Assembly: GCF_039544005.1 (NCBI RefSeq)
Contig: NZ_BAABKV010000001.1
Coordinates: forward strand, 7,254,001 to 7,318,000
Direction: 5' to 3'
Origin: Kitasatospora paranensis
Lineage (GTDB): Bacteria; Actinomycetota; Actinomycetes; Streptomycetales; Streptomycetaceae
DNA: 64,000 nt
This document shows, piece after piece, positions 47,661-57,574 of this stretch (the first letter of the stretch is position 1; each line of letters begins with the position of its first letter). Both the position numbers and the translations under genes were made by a program. The notes beneath the pieces were generated by a model, which saw only the letters and a program-made list of their open reading frames with translations, was not told the origin of the DNA and made no database searches.

Positions 47661-48523
47661 GCGTCCTTGCCTTCCTCGACGGTGCGGCCGGCGTACAGCG
47701 CAGCGGCCATGCGCATTCCTTCGGACCAGGCGACCGGGGGGACGTCGGGGAGCGTGACCGCCCGGCCGTCGGCGTCCTGCCAGCCGAGGCCGCCGGTCTC
47801 CGAGTCGCCGTCCCAGTACGGTTCGCCGATCCACACGGTGGCCTCGGTGGTGCTGCCGCCGTCGCGGACACGGCAGGTGGCGTAGCCGCCGGAGACCCGG
47901 TAGCCGAGGGCGGAGGCCCGTGCGGCGAGGCCGAACCGGGACGGGTAGCGGCCGCCGGCGAAGTCCTTGACCTGGGTGGCCTTCTCGGCGAGGTCGGCGG
48001 GCTTGTGCCAGACCGCCCGGTGGATCTGGTCGACGCCCTGGACGACGCCCAGTTCGGAGGCGAACTCGCGCAGCTCCTCCAGGTCGGGGAGGAGCACCGG
48101 GTGGGGCAGGGTCACCGTGGCGGGGGAGATCCGGACGGTCTCGCCGTCCAGGTCGACCAGCCGGACCTCGCCCTCGGGAGTGACGTCGCGCAGGAACCCG
48201 GCCTGGTCGGGGTCGTCGCCGACCACCACGAGGTCGCGCAGCGCGGCCCGCCAGGCCTCGTCGGGCCAGACCCGGGCGAGCAGCCCGGTCGGTACCGGCA
48301 GCGAGGACACCATCCAGGCGTCCACCTGGGCGGAGCAGGAGGCGGCGTGACGGTCCAGCCACTCGGTGAACCGGCGCAGCCGGTCGGTCTCCGGGTGCTC
48401 CCGGACGGCCTTCGGCAGCGACTTCAACTGCCTGCCGGCCGATCGGCCCGTCGTCGACCGGGCCGTCACCCGTCCCTCCACGAGGGCGACTTCGTAGCCC
48501 TCACCCGCTGCCAGCCAAGCCAT
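47657..48523 (-). CDS. DUF4132 (MolR C-terminal-like) protein
   Basis: 288 residues from ATG 48523 (GAGGTGGGG upstream). The conserved core is VTLPHPVLLPDLEELREFAS followed by ELGVVQGVDQIHRAVWHKP, the DUF4132 box seen at the C-terminus of MolR/YehI, and a tail with VSGGYATCRVRDGG, TVWIGEPYWDGD and LPDVPPVAWSEGMRMAAALY. The N-terminal part is short compared with the 1200-residue MolR. It heads the operon with all five genes on the minus strand and overlaps the next by ATGA. MolR was linked to molybdate regulation in E. coli, but that role is doubtful. Confidence 0.85.
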   Translation of the reverse strand: MAWLAAGEGYEVALVEGRVTARSTTGRSAGRQLKSLPKAVREHPETDRLRRFTEWLDRHAASCSAQVDAWMVSSLPVPTGLLARVWPDEAWRAALRDLVVVGDDPDQAGFLRDVTPEGEVRLVDLDGETVRISPATVTLPHPVLLPDLEELREFASELGVVQGVDQIHRAVWHKPADLAEKATQVKDFAGGRYPSRFGLAARASALGYRVSGGYATCRVRDGGSTTEATVWIGEPYWDGDSETGGLGWQDADGRAVTLPDVPPVAWSEGMRMAAALYAGRTVEEGKDA

Positions 48524-48928
48524 CGGTCCCCACCTCTTGTCCGTCCGGTCATGGAAAACGCCGCAGACCGAGGGAAATGCGGACACCTCGGCGCGGTGAT
48601 GACGGGAACGCTAGCGGCCGCTTCGGACAACCGGTCCACGCGGGAGGCCGTCATCCGCCGCAGGCCGCACGGTGTCCGGCCGGTTCGTACCCGTGGGTGG
48701 GCGACCGGCCCGCCCGGGGGAGGCCCACCCTCTCCTGCATACCGCGTATGTGCTCCCGGTCCAGGTGCTGTGGAGCGTCACCGCCCACTGCCCCGTCGGG
48801 TGTCCCTTCCGCCGGTCGTCCGGGTGCGGCGTGTCGCATGGAGTTCCTCCCGGAAGGGCAGTCGCCAGGCCCGTACCCTGCCCCCGGGCCGCCGGTCGGC
48901 GCCCGCAGCGCGATCCGAGGAGAACACG
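48524..48928. other. Divergent intergenic region
   Basis: About 400 bases upstream of both the MolR/YehL operon (-) and the DHA2 exporter (+). It contains CATACCGCGTATG at 48738-48750, an inverted repeat (CATAC-CGC-GTATG) that could be an operator for the exporter. No regulator gene is adjacent. No gene is called here. Confidence 0.45.
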
Positions 48929-50527
48929 GTGTCATCGAGGAGCGGTGGATCCCCCGCCACGGACCGGGGCGCGACCAGCGAGTCCCTGGCGCTGGCCGGC
49001 ATGCTGTTCGCGGTGTCGATGACCTTCATCGACCAGACCATCGTGTCCATCGCCGCACCGAGCATCATCCGCGAACTCGGGCTGTCCGCGGCCGGGATGC
49101 AGTGGGTGGTCAACGCCTACCTGCTGTCCCTGGCCGCGTTCTTCGCCCTCGGCGGCCGGATCGCGGACATCCTCGGCCACCGCCGGATCATGCTGTTCGG
49201 CACCCTGGTGTTCGTCGCCGCCTCGGTGCTGTGCGGGGCCGCCCCGTCCGGCTCCGGGGCCGAGGCCTGGCTGATCGTCTTCCGCGCCGTCCAGGGCTTC
49301 GGCGCGGCGCTGATGTTCCCGGCCGCCCTCGCCGTCGTCGTCGAGGTCTTCCCGGTCGAGCGCCGCGGCCGGGCCCTGGCGCTGTTCTTCGGGGTGGCGG
49401 GCGGACTCACCGCGGTCGGGCCGATCCTCGGCGGCTGGCTGACCAGTTGGACGTGGCGGGCGATCTTCTGGGTCAACGTGCCCGTCGCGGTGATCGCCGT
49501 CGTCCTCACCCTCCGGGCGCGGATCCGCAACACCCCGCGCCCCGAGCCGGTCGACAGGCTCGGCGCCGTGCTCGTCGCGGTCGGCATGGGGCTGAGCGTG
49601 CTCGGCCTCCAGCAGGCCTCCGTCTGGGGCTGGGGCAGCGCCGCGACCTGGCTCTGCATCATCGGCGGCCTCGCCGTGCTCGTCCTCTTCGTCCTCGCCG
49701 AACTGCGCAGCAGCGACCCGCTGATCACCATGCAGGTCTTCAAGGACCGGGCGTTCGCGGTCGACAACGCGGTGCTGTTCTTCGCGATGATGGCCTTCGT
49801 CCCGGTGTTCTTCTTCGCCTCGGTCTACGCACAGGTCGCGCTCGGCTACACCGCCAACCAGGCCGGCCTCTACCTGCTGCTGTTCTTCGCGGGGTTCGGT
49901 CCGGCCTCGCAGATCGGCGGCCGGATCCTGGACAAGCGCGGTGCGCGGCCCGCCATGCTCCTCGGCACGCTGATCGGGGCGGTCGGCTTCGCACTCTGGG
50001 CGATGAAGATCACCGACCTGTCGCTGAGCGCCCAGTGGATCTACATCGTGCTCTCCGGTGTCGGCATCGGACTGCTGCTCACCCCCGCCTCCACCGATGC
50101 GGTCAACCGGGCGATCGGCCGGTCCTACGGCGAGGTCACCGGCATCACGCAGACCGTCCGCAACTACTCCGCGAGCGTCAGCCTCGCCGTCCTGGGCACC
50201 GTGCTGCTGCACACCGCCGCCAACAAGATCACCGAGACCCTGGAGCACAGCGGCCTGCCAGCCGGGCTGGCCCGCTCCACGGCGGAGCAGATCACCCACA
50301 GCTTCTCCGGCTCCGGCGGCGGTGGCGGGCAGGGCGGGGTGAGTTCCGCCGCGCTGGACGCCATCCGCGCCGACTACGCCGCGGCCAACCGGCCGGTGCT
50401 GCTCGGCATGGCCGCGGCCCTCGCCGTCGCCTTCCTGTGCGCGCTGTTCCACCCCGGCACCCGGGTCACCTCCGAGGCCGGGCCGACTGCCGCGCCACTG
50501 CCGGACGACGCCGTGCGCCCCGCCTGA
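48929..50527 (+). CDS. DHA2-type MFS drug exporter (14 TM)
   Basis: 532 residues from GTG 48929, GAGGAG six bases upstream. FIDQTIVSIAAPSIIRELGL and MQWVVNAYLLSLAAFFALGG are the DHA2 helix 1-2 signature, then GRIADILGHRRIMLFG (motif A) and LGGWLTSWTWRAIFWVNVPV (motif C region). Fourteen helices can be counted. A Gly-rich outside loop (SGSGGGGGQGG, about 470) precedes the last helices. It should export cationic drugs or antibiotics using the proton gradient. Its start is divergent from the MolR/YehL operon. Confidence 0.92.
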   Translation: MSSRSGGSPATDRGATSESLALAGMLFAVSMTFIDQTIVSIAAPSIIRELGLSAAGMQWVVNAYLLSLAAFFALGGRIADILGHRRIMLFGTLVFVAASVLCGAAPSGSGAEAWLIVFRAVQGFGAALMFPAALAVVVEVFPVERRGRALALFFGVAGGLTAVGPILGGWLTSWTWRAIFWVNVPVAVIAVVLTLRARIRNTPRPEPVDRLGAVLVAVGMGLSVLGLQQASVWGWGSAATWLCIIGGLAVLVLFVLAELRSSDPLITMQVFKDRAFAVDNAVLFFAMMAFVPVFFFASVYAQVALGYTANQAGLYLLLFFAGFGPASQIGGRILDKRGARPAMLLGTLIGAVGFALWAMKITDLSLSAQWIYIVLSGVGIGLLLTPASTDAVNRAIGRSYGEVTGITQTVRNYSASVSLAVLGTVLLHTAANKITETLEHSGLPAGLARSTAEQITHSFSGSGGGGGQGGVSSAALDAIRADYAAANRPVLLGMAAALAVAFLCALFHPGTRVTSEAGPTAAPLPDDAVRPA

Positions 50528-51043
50528 CACCGCGCCGGGCCCGGAGCGCCAGGGCACGCCGTACGGACGGTCAGGACGCGTCGTCCGTGCGGCCCGGCGC
50601 ATCGGCCGGCCGCCGATCGGTCATCGAGGACAGCCCGCGGACGACAGGGCCCCGGCTGCGGCCGGCCACGGCCGGCCCCGGCGGGCTCAGTACGGGAGCG
50701 GCCGGCCGGACGGCGTCCGCAGGTCGAGCGGCGGCCGCGGGCGGCCCTGGCTGGGGCGCGTGGTGATCCTGATCCTGGTCATCGCAGTCGCCTCCTCGGC
50801 CGTACGGTGCACCGGCGCAATTCCCGGTTGCGCGTTTCGTACCCGCACCGGGGCCGCGTCATACCCGCGACGGCAAAGCTCCGCACGCAGGCTGACCGGC
50901 CGTCAATCCGTCCGGCCCGCCGCGGTGGGCCGGACCGCCCGGCCGGTGCTGCGCCCGCCCTGCCCCGCGCACCCGGCGGAGAGGCGGGACGTCGCGGACA
51001 AGCCCTAGGCTGGAGGCGCCGACGAGCGACGGAGGACGTTGCG
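50528..51043. other. Intergenic region before the signalling block
   Basis: About 515 bases. It contains the 31-residue reading frame at 50687-50782 (-) and, at 51006-51011, a TAGGCT hexamer that may be the -10 of the ANTAR-phosphatase gene. No other gene is credible. Confidence 0.45.
50687..50782 (-). CDS. Possible 31-residue small protein
   Basis: ATG 50782 is preceded by GAGGAGG, the strongest ribosome site nearby. The peptide starts MTRIRITTRPSQGRPRPP, is very basic and Pro-rich, and ends SGRPLPY before TGA. I recognise no family and see no modification-enzyme neighbours, so this is either a real small basic protein or a chance frame with a good ribosome site. Its promoter region would overlap that of the gene at 51044. 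Confidence 0.3.
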   Translation of the reverse strand: MTRIRITTRPSQGRPRPPLDLRTPSGRPLPY

Positions 51044-53541
51044 ATGGCCGAGGGCACCGACCGCGCGGACGGCGACGGCACCGACCCCGAGCGGGCCGTC
51101 CTGGAGGCCGCCGTGGCCCGGCTGCGCAGCGAGGTCGAGGGGCTGCGCACGGCGATGCGCAGCCGGGCGGTCATCGAGCAGGCCAAGGGACTGCTGGTGG
51201 AGCGGTTCGCCTGCACCCCCGACGAGGCCTTCGAGCAGCTCTCCGCCCGCTCCCAGGACGCCAACCGCAAGGTCGCCGAGATCGCCGCCGAGCTGCTGGC
51301 CGCCGCCACGCCCCGGCCGCGCCCGGGAAGCCCGGCCGGGCGCCGACCCCGGCGGCCGGCCGCGACCGCGCCGCTGCTCGGCCCCCAATCCCGCCCCGCG
51401 CTCCTTCCCCCGCCCCTGCCGCCGGCAGCCCCGCCGCCGCGCCGCCGGGCGGCTACGCGGCGCTCCGCCAGCTGGCCGCCGGTGTGCTGGCCCGGGCCTC
51501 GGGCCCCGACGACCTCGCCCGGCTGCTGGCCGGGTCCGCGCTCGCTCCCCTGGGCGCCACCGCCGTCGTGCTGGCGCTGCGCGAGCCGGACGGCGCGCTG
51601 CGACTGGTCGGCAGCCACGGCGCCGACGCCCGCCGGCTCAGCCAGTGGCGGCGCATCCCGCCGCTGCGGGTGCTGCCGCTCACCGAGGCCGTCCGGTCGG
51701 GCACGGCCGTCTGGGTGCACGACCGGGCCGAGTTCGCGGCCCGCTACCCCGACCTCGGCGGCGCGGACCTCGTCCCCGGGCAGTCCGTCTGCGCGCTGCC
51801 CCTGCGGGTGCGGGGGCGGGTGACGGGAGCGATGAAACTGGGCTGGCCCGAGCCGTACACCCCCGATCCGGCCGCCGAGGCGTTCCTGGCCGACCTGGCC
51901 GACCTCTGCGCCGACCGACTCGACCGGCTGGCGCGTGCCGCGGGCGCCTCCCGCCCTGCCGTCCAGCCGTGGTTCCGCGCCGTCGTGGACACCCTGCTCG
52001 ACCCGGTGCTGGTCCTCGGCGCCGTCCACGACGCCGACGGCCGCACCGTCGACCTGGTGGTGGAGCACGCCAACACCGCCACCGTCGACCTGGCCGGCCG
52101 CACCGCGGCCGATCTCGCCGGCCGCCGGCTCAGCGAGCTCTACCCGGGCATGGTCGCCGCCGGCATCTTCCGGCACATCCTCGACACCGCCACCACCGGC
52201 GTGCCCTACACCGGCGCCTCCGAGCAGTTCACCGAGGTCGTCGAGGGCGCCGTACGGACTTCGGCGATGACCCTGCGCGCGGCCCCCTACCCGGACGGGG
52301 CCCTGCTCACCTGGCGGGCCCACGACGAGCAGCGGCGGCGCGAGAGCCAGCTCGACCAGGCACAGCGGCTGGCCCGGCTGGGCACCTGGGGCTGGGAGGC
52401 CGGCTCGGCCCGGATCGGCTGCTCCCCGGAGGCACTGCGGCTGCTGGGCCTGCCCGGGGACGACCGCACCGGGGCGACCCCCGGCGAGGCGCTGGCCGCG
52501 GTCGCCCCGGCCGACCGCGCTGCCGTCCGGGACGCCGCCGGGCGGCTGTTCGGCGGGGAGAGCCCGGCGACCATCGAGTTCCGGGCAGGCCGCGACGGGG
52601 CCCGCCACCTGCGCGTCCTCGCCGAGGCCGAGCCCGGGCCCGCGGGGGAGGCGCCGTCCGCCGTCCACGGTGTGCTGCAGGACGTCACCCGGTGGCGACG
52701 CGCCGAGCAGGCGCTGGCCGGCACCCGCAACCGGCTCGCCGACCAGCGGCGCCGAACCGAGGCCGAGCACCGTGCCGTCGAGGCGCTGCAGAGCGCCCTG
52801 ACGTCCGCCCCCGCCGGGCCGCTCCCGACCGGGCTGGAGAGCGCCGTGCGCTACCTGGCCGCCGAACGGGAGGGCAGGGTCGGCGGCGACTGGTACGACG
52901 TCCTGCCGCTGCCCGACGGCACCGTGCTGGTGGTCGCCGGCGACGTCTCCGGACACGGTCTGGCCGCCGCCGCCCGGATGGCGGGCCTGCGGTACGCGCT
53001 GCGCGGGCTGGCCTACACCGGGGCCGAGCCCGGCGACCTGCTGGGCCGGCTGAACCGGATGCTCTGCCACCAGCACGCCGACCACACCGCCACCGCCGTC
53101 TGCGGGCGCCTCGACCCGGCCACCGGTGTGCTGCGCTGGGCCCGGGCCGGCCACCTGCCGCCGCTGCTCTCCCGGGAGGGGACGGCCCGGCTGCTCGACC
53201 CGCCGGAGGGGCTGCTGCTCGGGGCCGTGCCGCGGGCCGGGTACGCCACAGCCGAACTCCGGCTGCACCCCGGCGACGTGCTGCTGCTCTACACCGACGG
53301 CCTGGTCGTCCGCCGCGGCGCCGACCTCGGCGGGCGGCTGGCCCGGTTGCGGCTGGCCGTCGACGAGTACCGGGCCGGCGACCTCGACGGCTGTCTCGAC
53401 CACGTGCTCCGCCGGATGGCCGCCCCGAGCGCGCTCGACGACACCTGCCTGGTGGGTCTGCGGCTGCGCACCCCGGCCGGGCCGGGCGACGGGCCTATCG
53501 TGGAGAACCGGGCACCTGCGCGGACAGGCGGACCGGCGTGA
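51044..53541 (+). CDS. ANTAR-GAF-PAS-PP2C (RsbU/SpoIIE-like) phosphatase; apparent frameshift
   Basis: 832 residues from ATG 51044 (GGAGGA upstream). Order: a coiled ANTAR unit (about 25-90: RSRAVIEQAKGLLVERFACTPDEAFEQL), a Pro/Ala-rich linker, a GAF domain (about 145-290: CALPLRVRGRVTGAMKLGW), a PAS domain (about 305-420) and a second PAS-like region (RLARLGTWGWEAGSARIGCS), then the PP2C domain (about 590-830: GGDWYDVLPLPDG, VVAGDVSGHGLAAAARM, VLLLYTDGLVVRR, ALDDTCLVGLRL). The frame changes in the Pro-rich linker; the best place is the CCC run near 51319. It should dephosphorylate a STAS antagonist, the obvious candidate being the next gene, 22 bases on. Confidence 0.85.
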
Positions 53542-53563
53542 CGGACAGGACGGGAGGACCGAC

Positions 53564-53956
53564 GTGACGGACGGGCAGGGTACGGCGGGCGACGGCCCGT
53601 CCGGCCCGGCGGTGCTCACCGTGACGGTGGAGCCGCTGGCCGACGGCTGCCGGCTGCTGCCGGTCGGCGAACTCGACCACGACAGCGCCGGCCCGCTCCG
53701 CGAGGCCCTGGACGATGCGCTGGGCGGCCCCGCGGCGATGGTGGCGGTGGACTGCTCCGGTCTGTCGTTCTGCGACTCGACCGGGCTCAACCTGCTGCTG
53801 CGCGCCCGGCTGGCCGCGGAGTCGGCGGGCCGGCGGGTCGTCCTGGTCGACCCGTCCCCGATGGTCGCGCGGATGCTGGAGATCACCGGCGCCGGGGAGA
53901 TCTTCCAGGTGTACGCGACGGTGGCGCAGGCCGCCCGGGGCGCCTCCGGCGGGTGA
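53564..53956 (+). CDS. STAS-domain anti-sigma factor antagonist (RsbV/SpoIIAA-like)
   Basis: 130 residues from GTG 53564 (GGAGG six bases upstream). VGELDHDSAGPLREALDDAL is the first half of the STAS fold, and VDCSGLSFCDSTGLNLLLRA holds the phosphorylatable Ser (in CDSTG) with the usual surrounding residues. It should be phosphorylated by an RsbW-like kinase and reactivated by a PP2C phosphatase; the two phosphatases in this block are natural partners. No anti-sigma kinase is adjacent. Confidence 0.9.
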   Translation: MTDGQGTAGDGPSGPAVLTVTVEPLADGCRLLPVGELDHDSAGPLREALDDALGGPAAMVAVDCSGLSFCDSTGLNLLLRARLAAESAGRRVVLVDPSPMVARMLEITGAGEIFQVYATVAQAARGASGG

Positions 53957-54059
53957 CCGGGCCTCCCGGTGGGGTGACCCCGCCCCGGAGCGGTGGCACA
54001 GTGGTGGAGCAGGCGAAGGGCCGGCACCCCGGCCCCTCCACAGGCGCGGAGGTACCCGG

Positions 54060-57000
54060 ATGGACCCGTCCGCAGGGCACGTGCCGGACCAGCCGTCCCG
54101 CGGCGCCGCAGGGCCGCTGCCCGAGGACGGGCTGCGCCGGCTGCTGGAGGGCCTCACCGCCGTCCGGGACGGCGACTTCAGCACCCGGCTCCCCGAGGGC
54201 GGCCCCGGGCTGCTCGGCGAGATCGCCGGGGTCTTCAACGGCATGGCGGACCAACTGTCCCGGGTGACCTCCGAGGTGACCCGGGTGGCCCGCGAGGTCG
54301 GCACCGAGGGCAGGCTCGGCGGGCAGGCCGACGTCCGCGGGGCCTCGGGCACCTGGCGCGACCTCACCGACTCCGTCAACGCGATGGCGGGCAACCTCAC
54401 CTGGCAGGTCCGCAACATCGCACAGGTCACCACGGCGGTCGCCGAGGGCGATCTCACGCAGAAGATCGACGTGGCCGCCCGGGGCGAGATCCTGGAGCTC
54501 AAGGACACCGTCAACACGATGGTCGACCAGCTGTCGGCGTTCGCCGGCGAGGTGACGCGGGTGGCCCGGGAGGTCGGCACCGAGGGCATCCTCGGCGGCC
54601 AGGCCGACGTGGCGGGAGTGTCGGGCACCTGGCGTGACCTCACCGACTCGGTCAACTCGATGGCCGGGAACCTGACGGGCCAGGTCCGCGGCATCGCCCA
54701 GGTGGCCACGGCGGTGGCCAGGGGCGACCTGTCGCAGAAGATCCGGGTCGACGCCCGGGGCGAGATCCTGGAGCTCAAGGAGACCATCAACACGATGGTC
54801 GACCAGCTCTCGGCGTTCGCGGACGAGGTGACCCGGGTGGCCCGCGAGGTCGGCACCGACGGGCGGCTCGGCGGCCAGGCGACCGTGAAGGGCGTCTCCG
54901 GGACGTGGAAGGACCTCACCGACAATGTCAACGTGATGGCCTCCAACCTGACCGGCCAGGTCCGTTCGATCGCCCAGGTCGCCACCGCCGTCGCCAAGGG
55001 CGACCTGTCGCAGAAGATCACGGTGGCGGCGAAGGGCGAGGTCGCGGCCCTGGCCGGGGCGTTCAACACGATGGTGGACACGCTGTCGGCGTTCGCGGAC
55101 GAGGTGACGCGGGTGGCCCGCGAGGTCGGCACCGAGGGCATCCTCGGCGGGCAGGCGCGGGTGCCGAACGTCGCCGGCACCTGGAAGGACCTGACCGACA
55201 ACGTCAACTTCATGGCGCACAACCTGACCAGACAGGTCCGCAACATCGCCCAGGTGACCACGGCGGTGGCGCAGGGCGACCTGACCCGCAAGATCGACGT
55301 GGACGCCCGGGGCGAGATCCTGGAGCTCAAGACCACCATCAACACCATGGTCGACCAGCTGTCCTCGTTCGCCGCCGAGGTCACCCGGGTCGCCCGGGAG
55401 GTCGGCAGCGAGGGCCGGCTCGGCGGCCAGGCCGAGGTCGAGGGCGTCTCCGGCACCTGGAAGCGGCTCACCGAGAACGTCAACGAGCTCGCCGGCAACC
55501 TCACCCGGCAGGTCCGGGCGATCGCCGAGGTCACCGGCGCCGTCGCCGAGGGCGACCTCACCCGCTCCATCACCGTCGACGCCTCCGGCGAGGTCGCCGA
55601 CCTCAAGGACAACATCAACCTCATGGTGGAATCCCTGCGCGAGACCACCCGCGCCAACGAGGACCAGGACTGGCTCAAGTCCAACCTCGCCCGGCTCACC
55701 GGACTCGTCCAGGGCCACCGGGACCTCGCCGTCGTGGCCGAACTGATCATGGACGAACTCACCCCGCTCGTCCGCGCCCAGTACGGCGCCTTCTACCTCG
55801 CCGAGGAGACCCCGCGCGGCACCGAACTGGTGCTGATCAGCGCGTACGGGCGCGGCCCCGGCCAGGGACCGGAACGGCTGCGGCTCGGCGAGTCCCTGGT
55901 GGGCCAGGCCGGGCGCAGCCGCCGGACGATCGCCGTCGCGGACCTGCCGCCCGGCTACGCCACCGTCTCCTCCGGTGTGGGCGCCGCGCCGCCGCGCGAG
56001 CTCGTCGTGCTGCCGGTCGTCGTCGAGGACCAGCTGCTCGCCGTGCTGGAGATCGCCGCGCTGCACCCCTTCAGCAGCGCCCACCAGGACCTGCTGGCCC
56101 GGTTCGCCGAGACCGTCGGCGCCAACCTCAGCACCCTGCTGGCCAACGCCCGGACGGACGAACTGCTCGAGGAGTCCCAGCGGCTGACCGCCGAACTCCG
56201 CGCGAGGTCCGAGGAACTCCAGTCCGGACAGGAGGAGTTGCGCCGATCCAATGCCGAACTCGAGGAGAAGGCCGACCTGCTCGTCACCCAGAACCGCGAC
56301 ATCGAGGCCAAGAACCTCCAGATCGAGCAGGCCCGCCGCGAACTCGAGGAACGCGCCCGCCAGCTCGCCCGCACCTCGCGCTACAAGTCCGAGTTCCTCG
56401 CCAACATGAGCCATGAGCTGCGCACCCCGCTCAACAGCCAGCTCATCCTCGCCCGGCTGCTCGCCCAGAACCCGTCCGGCAACCTGACGGCCAAACAGGT
56501 CGAGTACGCGGAGATCATCCACTCGGCCGGCTCCGACCTGCTCCAGCTCATCGACGACATCCTCGACCTGTCCAAGATCGAGGCCGGCCGGATGGACGTC
56601 AGCCCCGACCTCGTGCCGCTGCGCGAACTCCTCGACCAGATCGAGGTCGCCTTCCGCCCGGTCGCCGCCCAGAAGCGGCTGGCCCTCGACGTGGTCACCG
56701 ACCCGCGGGTACCGGCCGAACTCGTCACCGACCAGGCACGGCTGCGGCAGATCCTGCGCAACCTGCTCTCCAACGCCCTCAAGTTCACCGACACCGGCCG
56801 GGTCGACCTGCGCGTCGAACCCGCCGACCCGGCCGAGCTCCCCGAGGGGATCGCAGCACCCGCCCTCGCCTTCCACGTCGAGGACACCGGCATCGGCATC
56901 GCCGCCCAGCACCTGGAGTCGGTCTTCGGGGCTTTCCGCCAGGCCGACGGCACCACCGGCCGCCGCTACGGCGGCACCGGCCTGGGGCTCTCCATCAGCC

Positions 57001-57569
57001 GCGAACTCGCCCACCTGCTCGGCGGCGCGCTCACCGCCCGCTCCGCCCTCGGCGCCGGCAGCCGCTTCACCCTGTACCTGCCGCTCGCCGCGCCGCCCGC
57101 GCCGCCCGCCGCGGCCGCACCGACTGCCCGCCCGGCCGTCGCGAGCGCCGCGCCGACCGCGCCGGACGAGGGCGGCGGGCCACCGCCCGGGCGCCTCGCC
57201 GGGCGCACGATCCTGGTCGTCGACGACGACGCCCGCAACGTCTTCGCCCTCACCGGCATGCTCGAACTGCACGGCGCCCGGGTGCTGCGCGCCGACAACG
57301 GGCGCGCCGGCCTGGACGCCCTGCGCGCCCATCCCGAGACCGACCTCGTCCTGATGGACGTGATGATGCCCGAGATGGACGGCCACACCGCCACCGCCGC
57401 CATCCGGGCCGAACCCGGCCTCGCCGCTGTCCCGGTCATCACCGTCACGGCCAAGGCCATGCCCGGCGACCGGGACCGGAGCCTCGCCGCGGGCGCCGAC
57501 GACTACGTGACCAAACCCGTCGACGTCGACCGGCTGGTCACCCTGATCGCCCGGCGGCTGGGCGGCTGA
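54060..57569 (+). CDS. Hybrid histidine kinase with tandem HAMP array, GAF and receiver
   Basis: 1169 residues, ATG 54060 (GGAGG upstream). Residues 25-550 are repeated HAMP pairs of about 92 residues, each with TRVAREVGTEGxLGGQA and a QKIxVxARGEILELKxTxNTM-type helix. A GAF domain (about 560-720) follows, then a coiled coil (EESQRLTAELRARSEELQS), HisKA with ANMSHELRTPLNSQL (His about 785), HATPase (LRNLLSNALKFTDTG, DTGIGI, GGTGLGLSISREL) and a C-terminal receiver with LVLMDVMMPE (Asp about 1100). No membrane helix, so it is cytosolic, like the Nik1 class of osmosensing kinases. No separate partner regulator is adjacent. Confidence 0.92.
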   Translation: MDPSAGHVPDQPSRGAAGPLPEDGLRRLLEGLTAVRDGDFSTRLPEGGPGLLGEIAGVFNGMADQLSRVTSEVTRVAREVGTEGRLGGQADVRGASGTWRDLTDSVNAMAGNLTWQVRNIAQVTTAVAEGDLTQKIDVAARGEILELKDTVNTMVDQLSAFAGEVTRVAREVGTEGILGGQADVAGVSGTWRDLTDSVNSMAGNLTGQVRGIAQVATAVARGDLSQKIRVDARGEILELKETINTMVDQLSAFADEVTRVAREVGTDGRLGGQATVKGVSGTWKDLTDNVNVMASNLTGQVRSIAQVATAVAKGDLSQKITVAAKGEVAALAGAFNTMVDTLSAFADEVTRVAREVGTEGILGGQARVPNVAGTWKDLTDNVNFMAHNLTRQVRNIAQVTTAVAQGDLTRKIDVDARGEILELKTTINTMVDQLSSFAAEVTRVAREVGSEGRLGGQAEVEGVSGTWKRLTENVNELAGNLTRQVRAIAEVTGAVAEGDLTRSITVDASGEVADLKDNINLMVESLRETTRANEDQDWLKSNLARLTGLVQGHRDLAVVAELIMDELTPLVRAQYGAFYLAEETPRGTELVLISAYGRGPGQGPERLRLGESLVGQAGRSRRTIAVADLPPGYATVSSGVGAAPPRELVVLPVVVEDQLLAVLEIAALHPFSSAHQDLLARFAETVGANLSTLLANARTDELLEESQRLTAELRARSEELQSGQEELRRSNAELEEKADLLVTQNRDIEAKNLQIEQARRELEERARQLARTSRYKSEFLANMSHELRTPLNSQLILARLLAQNPSGNLTAKQVEYAEIIHSAGSDLLQLIDDILDLSKIEAGRMDVSPDLVPLRELLDQIEVAFRPVAAQKRLALDVVTDPRVPAELVTDQARLRQILRNLLSNALKFTDTGRVDLRVEPADPAELPEGIAAPALAFHVEDTGIGIAAQHLESVFGAFRQADGTTGRRYGGTGLGLSISRELAHLLGGALTARSALGAGSRFTLYLPLAAPPAPPAAAAPTARPAVASAAPTAPDEGGGPPPGRLAGRTILVVDDDARNVFALTGMLELHGARVLRADNGRAGLDALRAHPETDLVLMDVMMPEMDGHTATAAIRAEPGLAAVPVITVTAKAMPGDRDRSLAAGADDYVTKPVDVDRLVTLIARRLGG
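54268..55620 (+). repeat. Tandem HAMP-coding repeat units of about 276 bases
   Basis: Five successive units, starting near 54268, 54550, 54826, 55102 and 55378, share runs such as GTCGGCACCGAGG and GGCGAGATCCTGGAGCTCAA. They are well conserved at base level (not just in protein), so recombination between them could change the number of HAMP pairs. Confidence 0.75.
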
Positions 57570-57574
57570 CCGCC

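Noticed and set aside
50571..50624. 17-residue frame starting MTDRRPADAPG
   Set aside because: No ribosome site and no conservation can be argued from sequence.
50779..54027. Very long open frame on the minus strand opposite the phosphatase and STAS genes
   Set aside because: It is the complement of genes with clear domains, and its composition (Arg/Gly/Pro-rich, no motifs) is that of a high-GC shadow frame.
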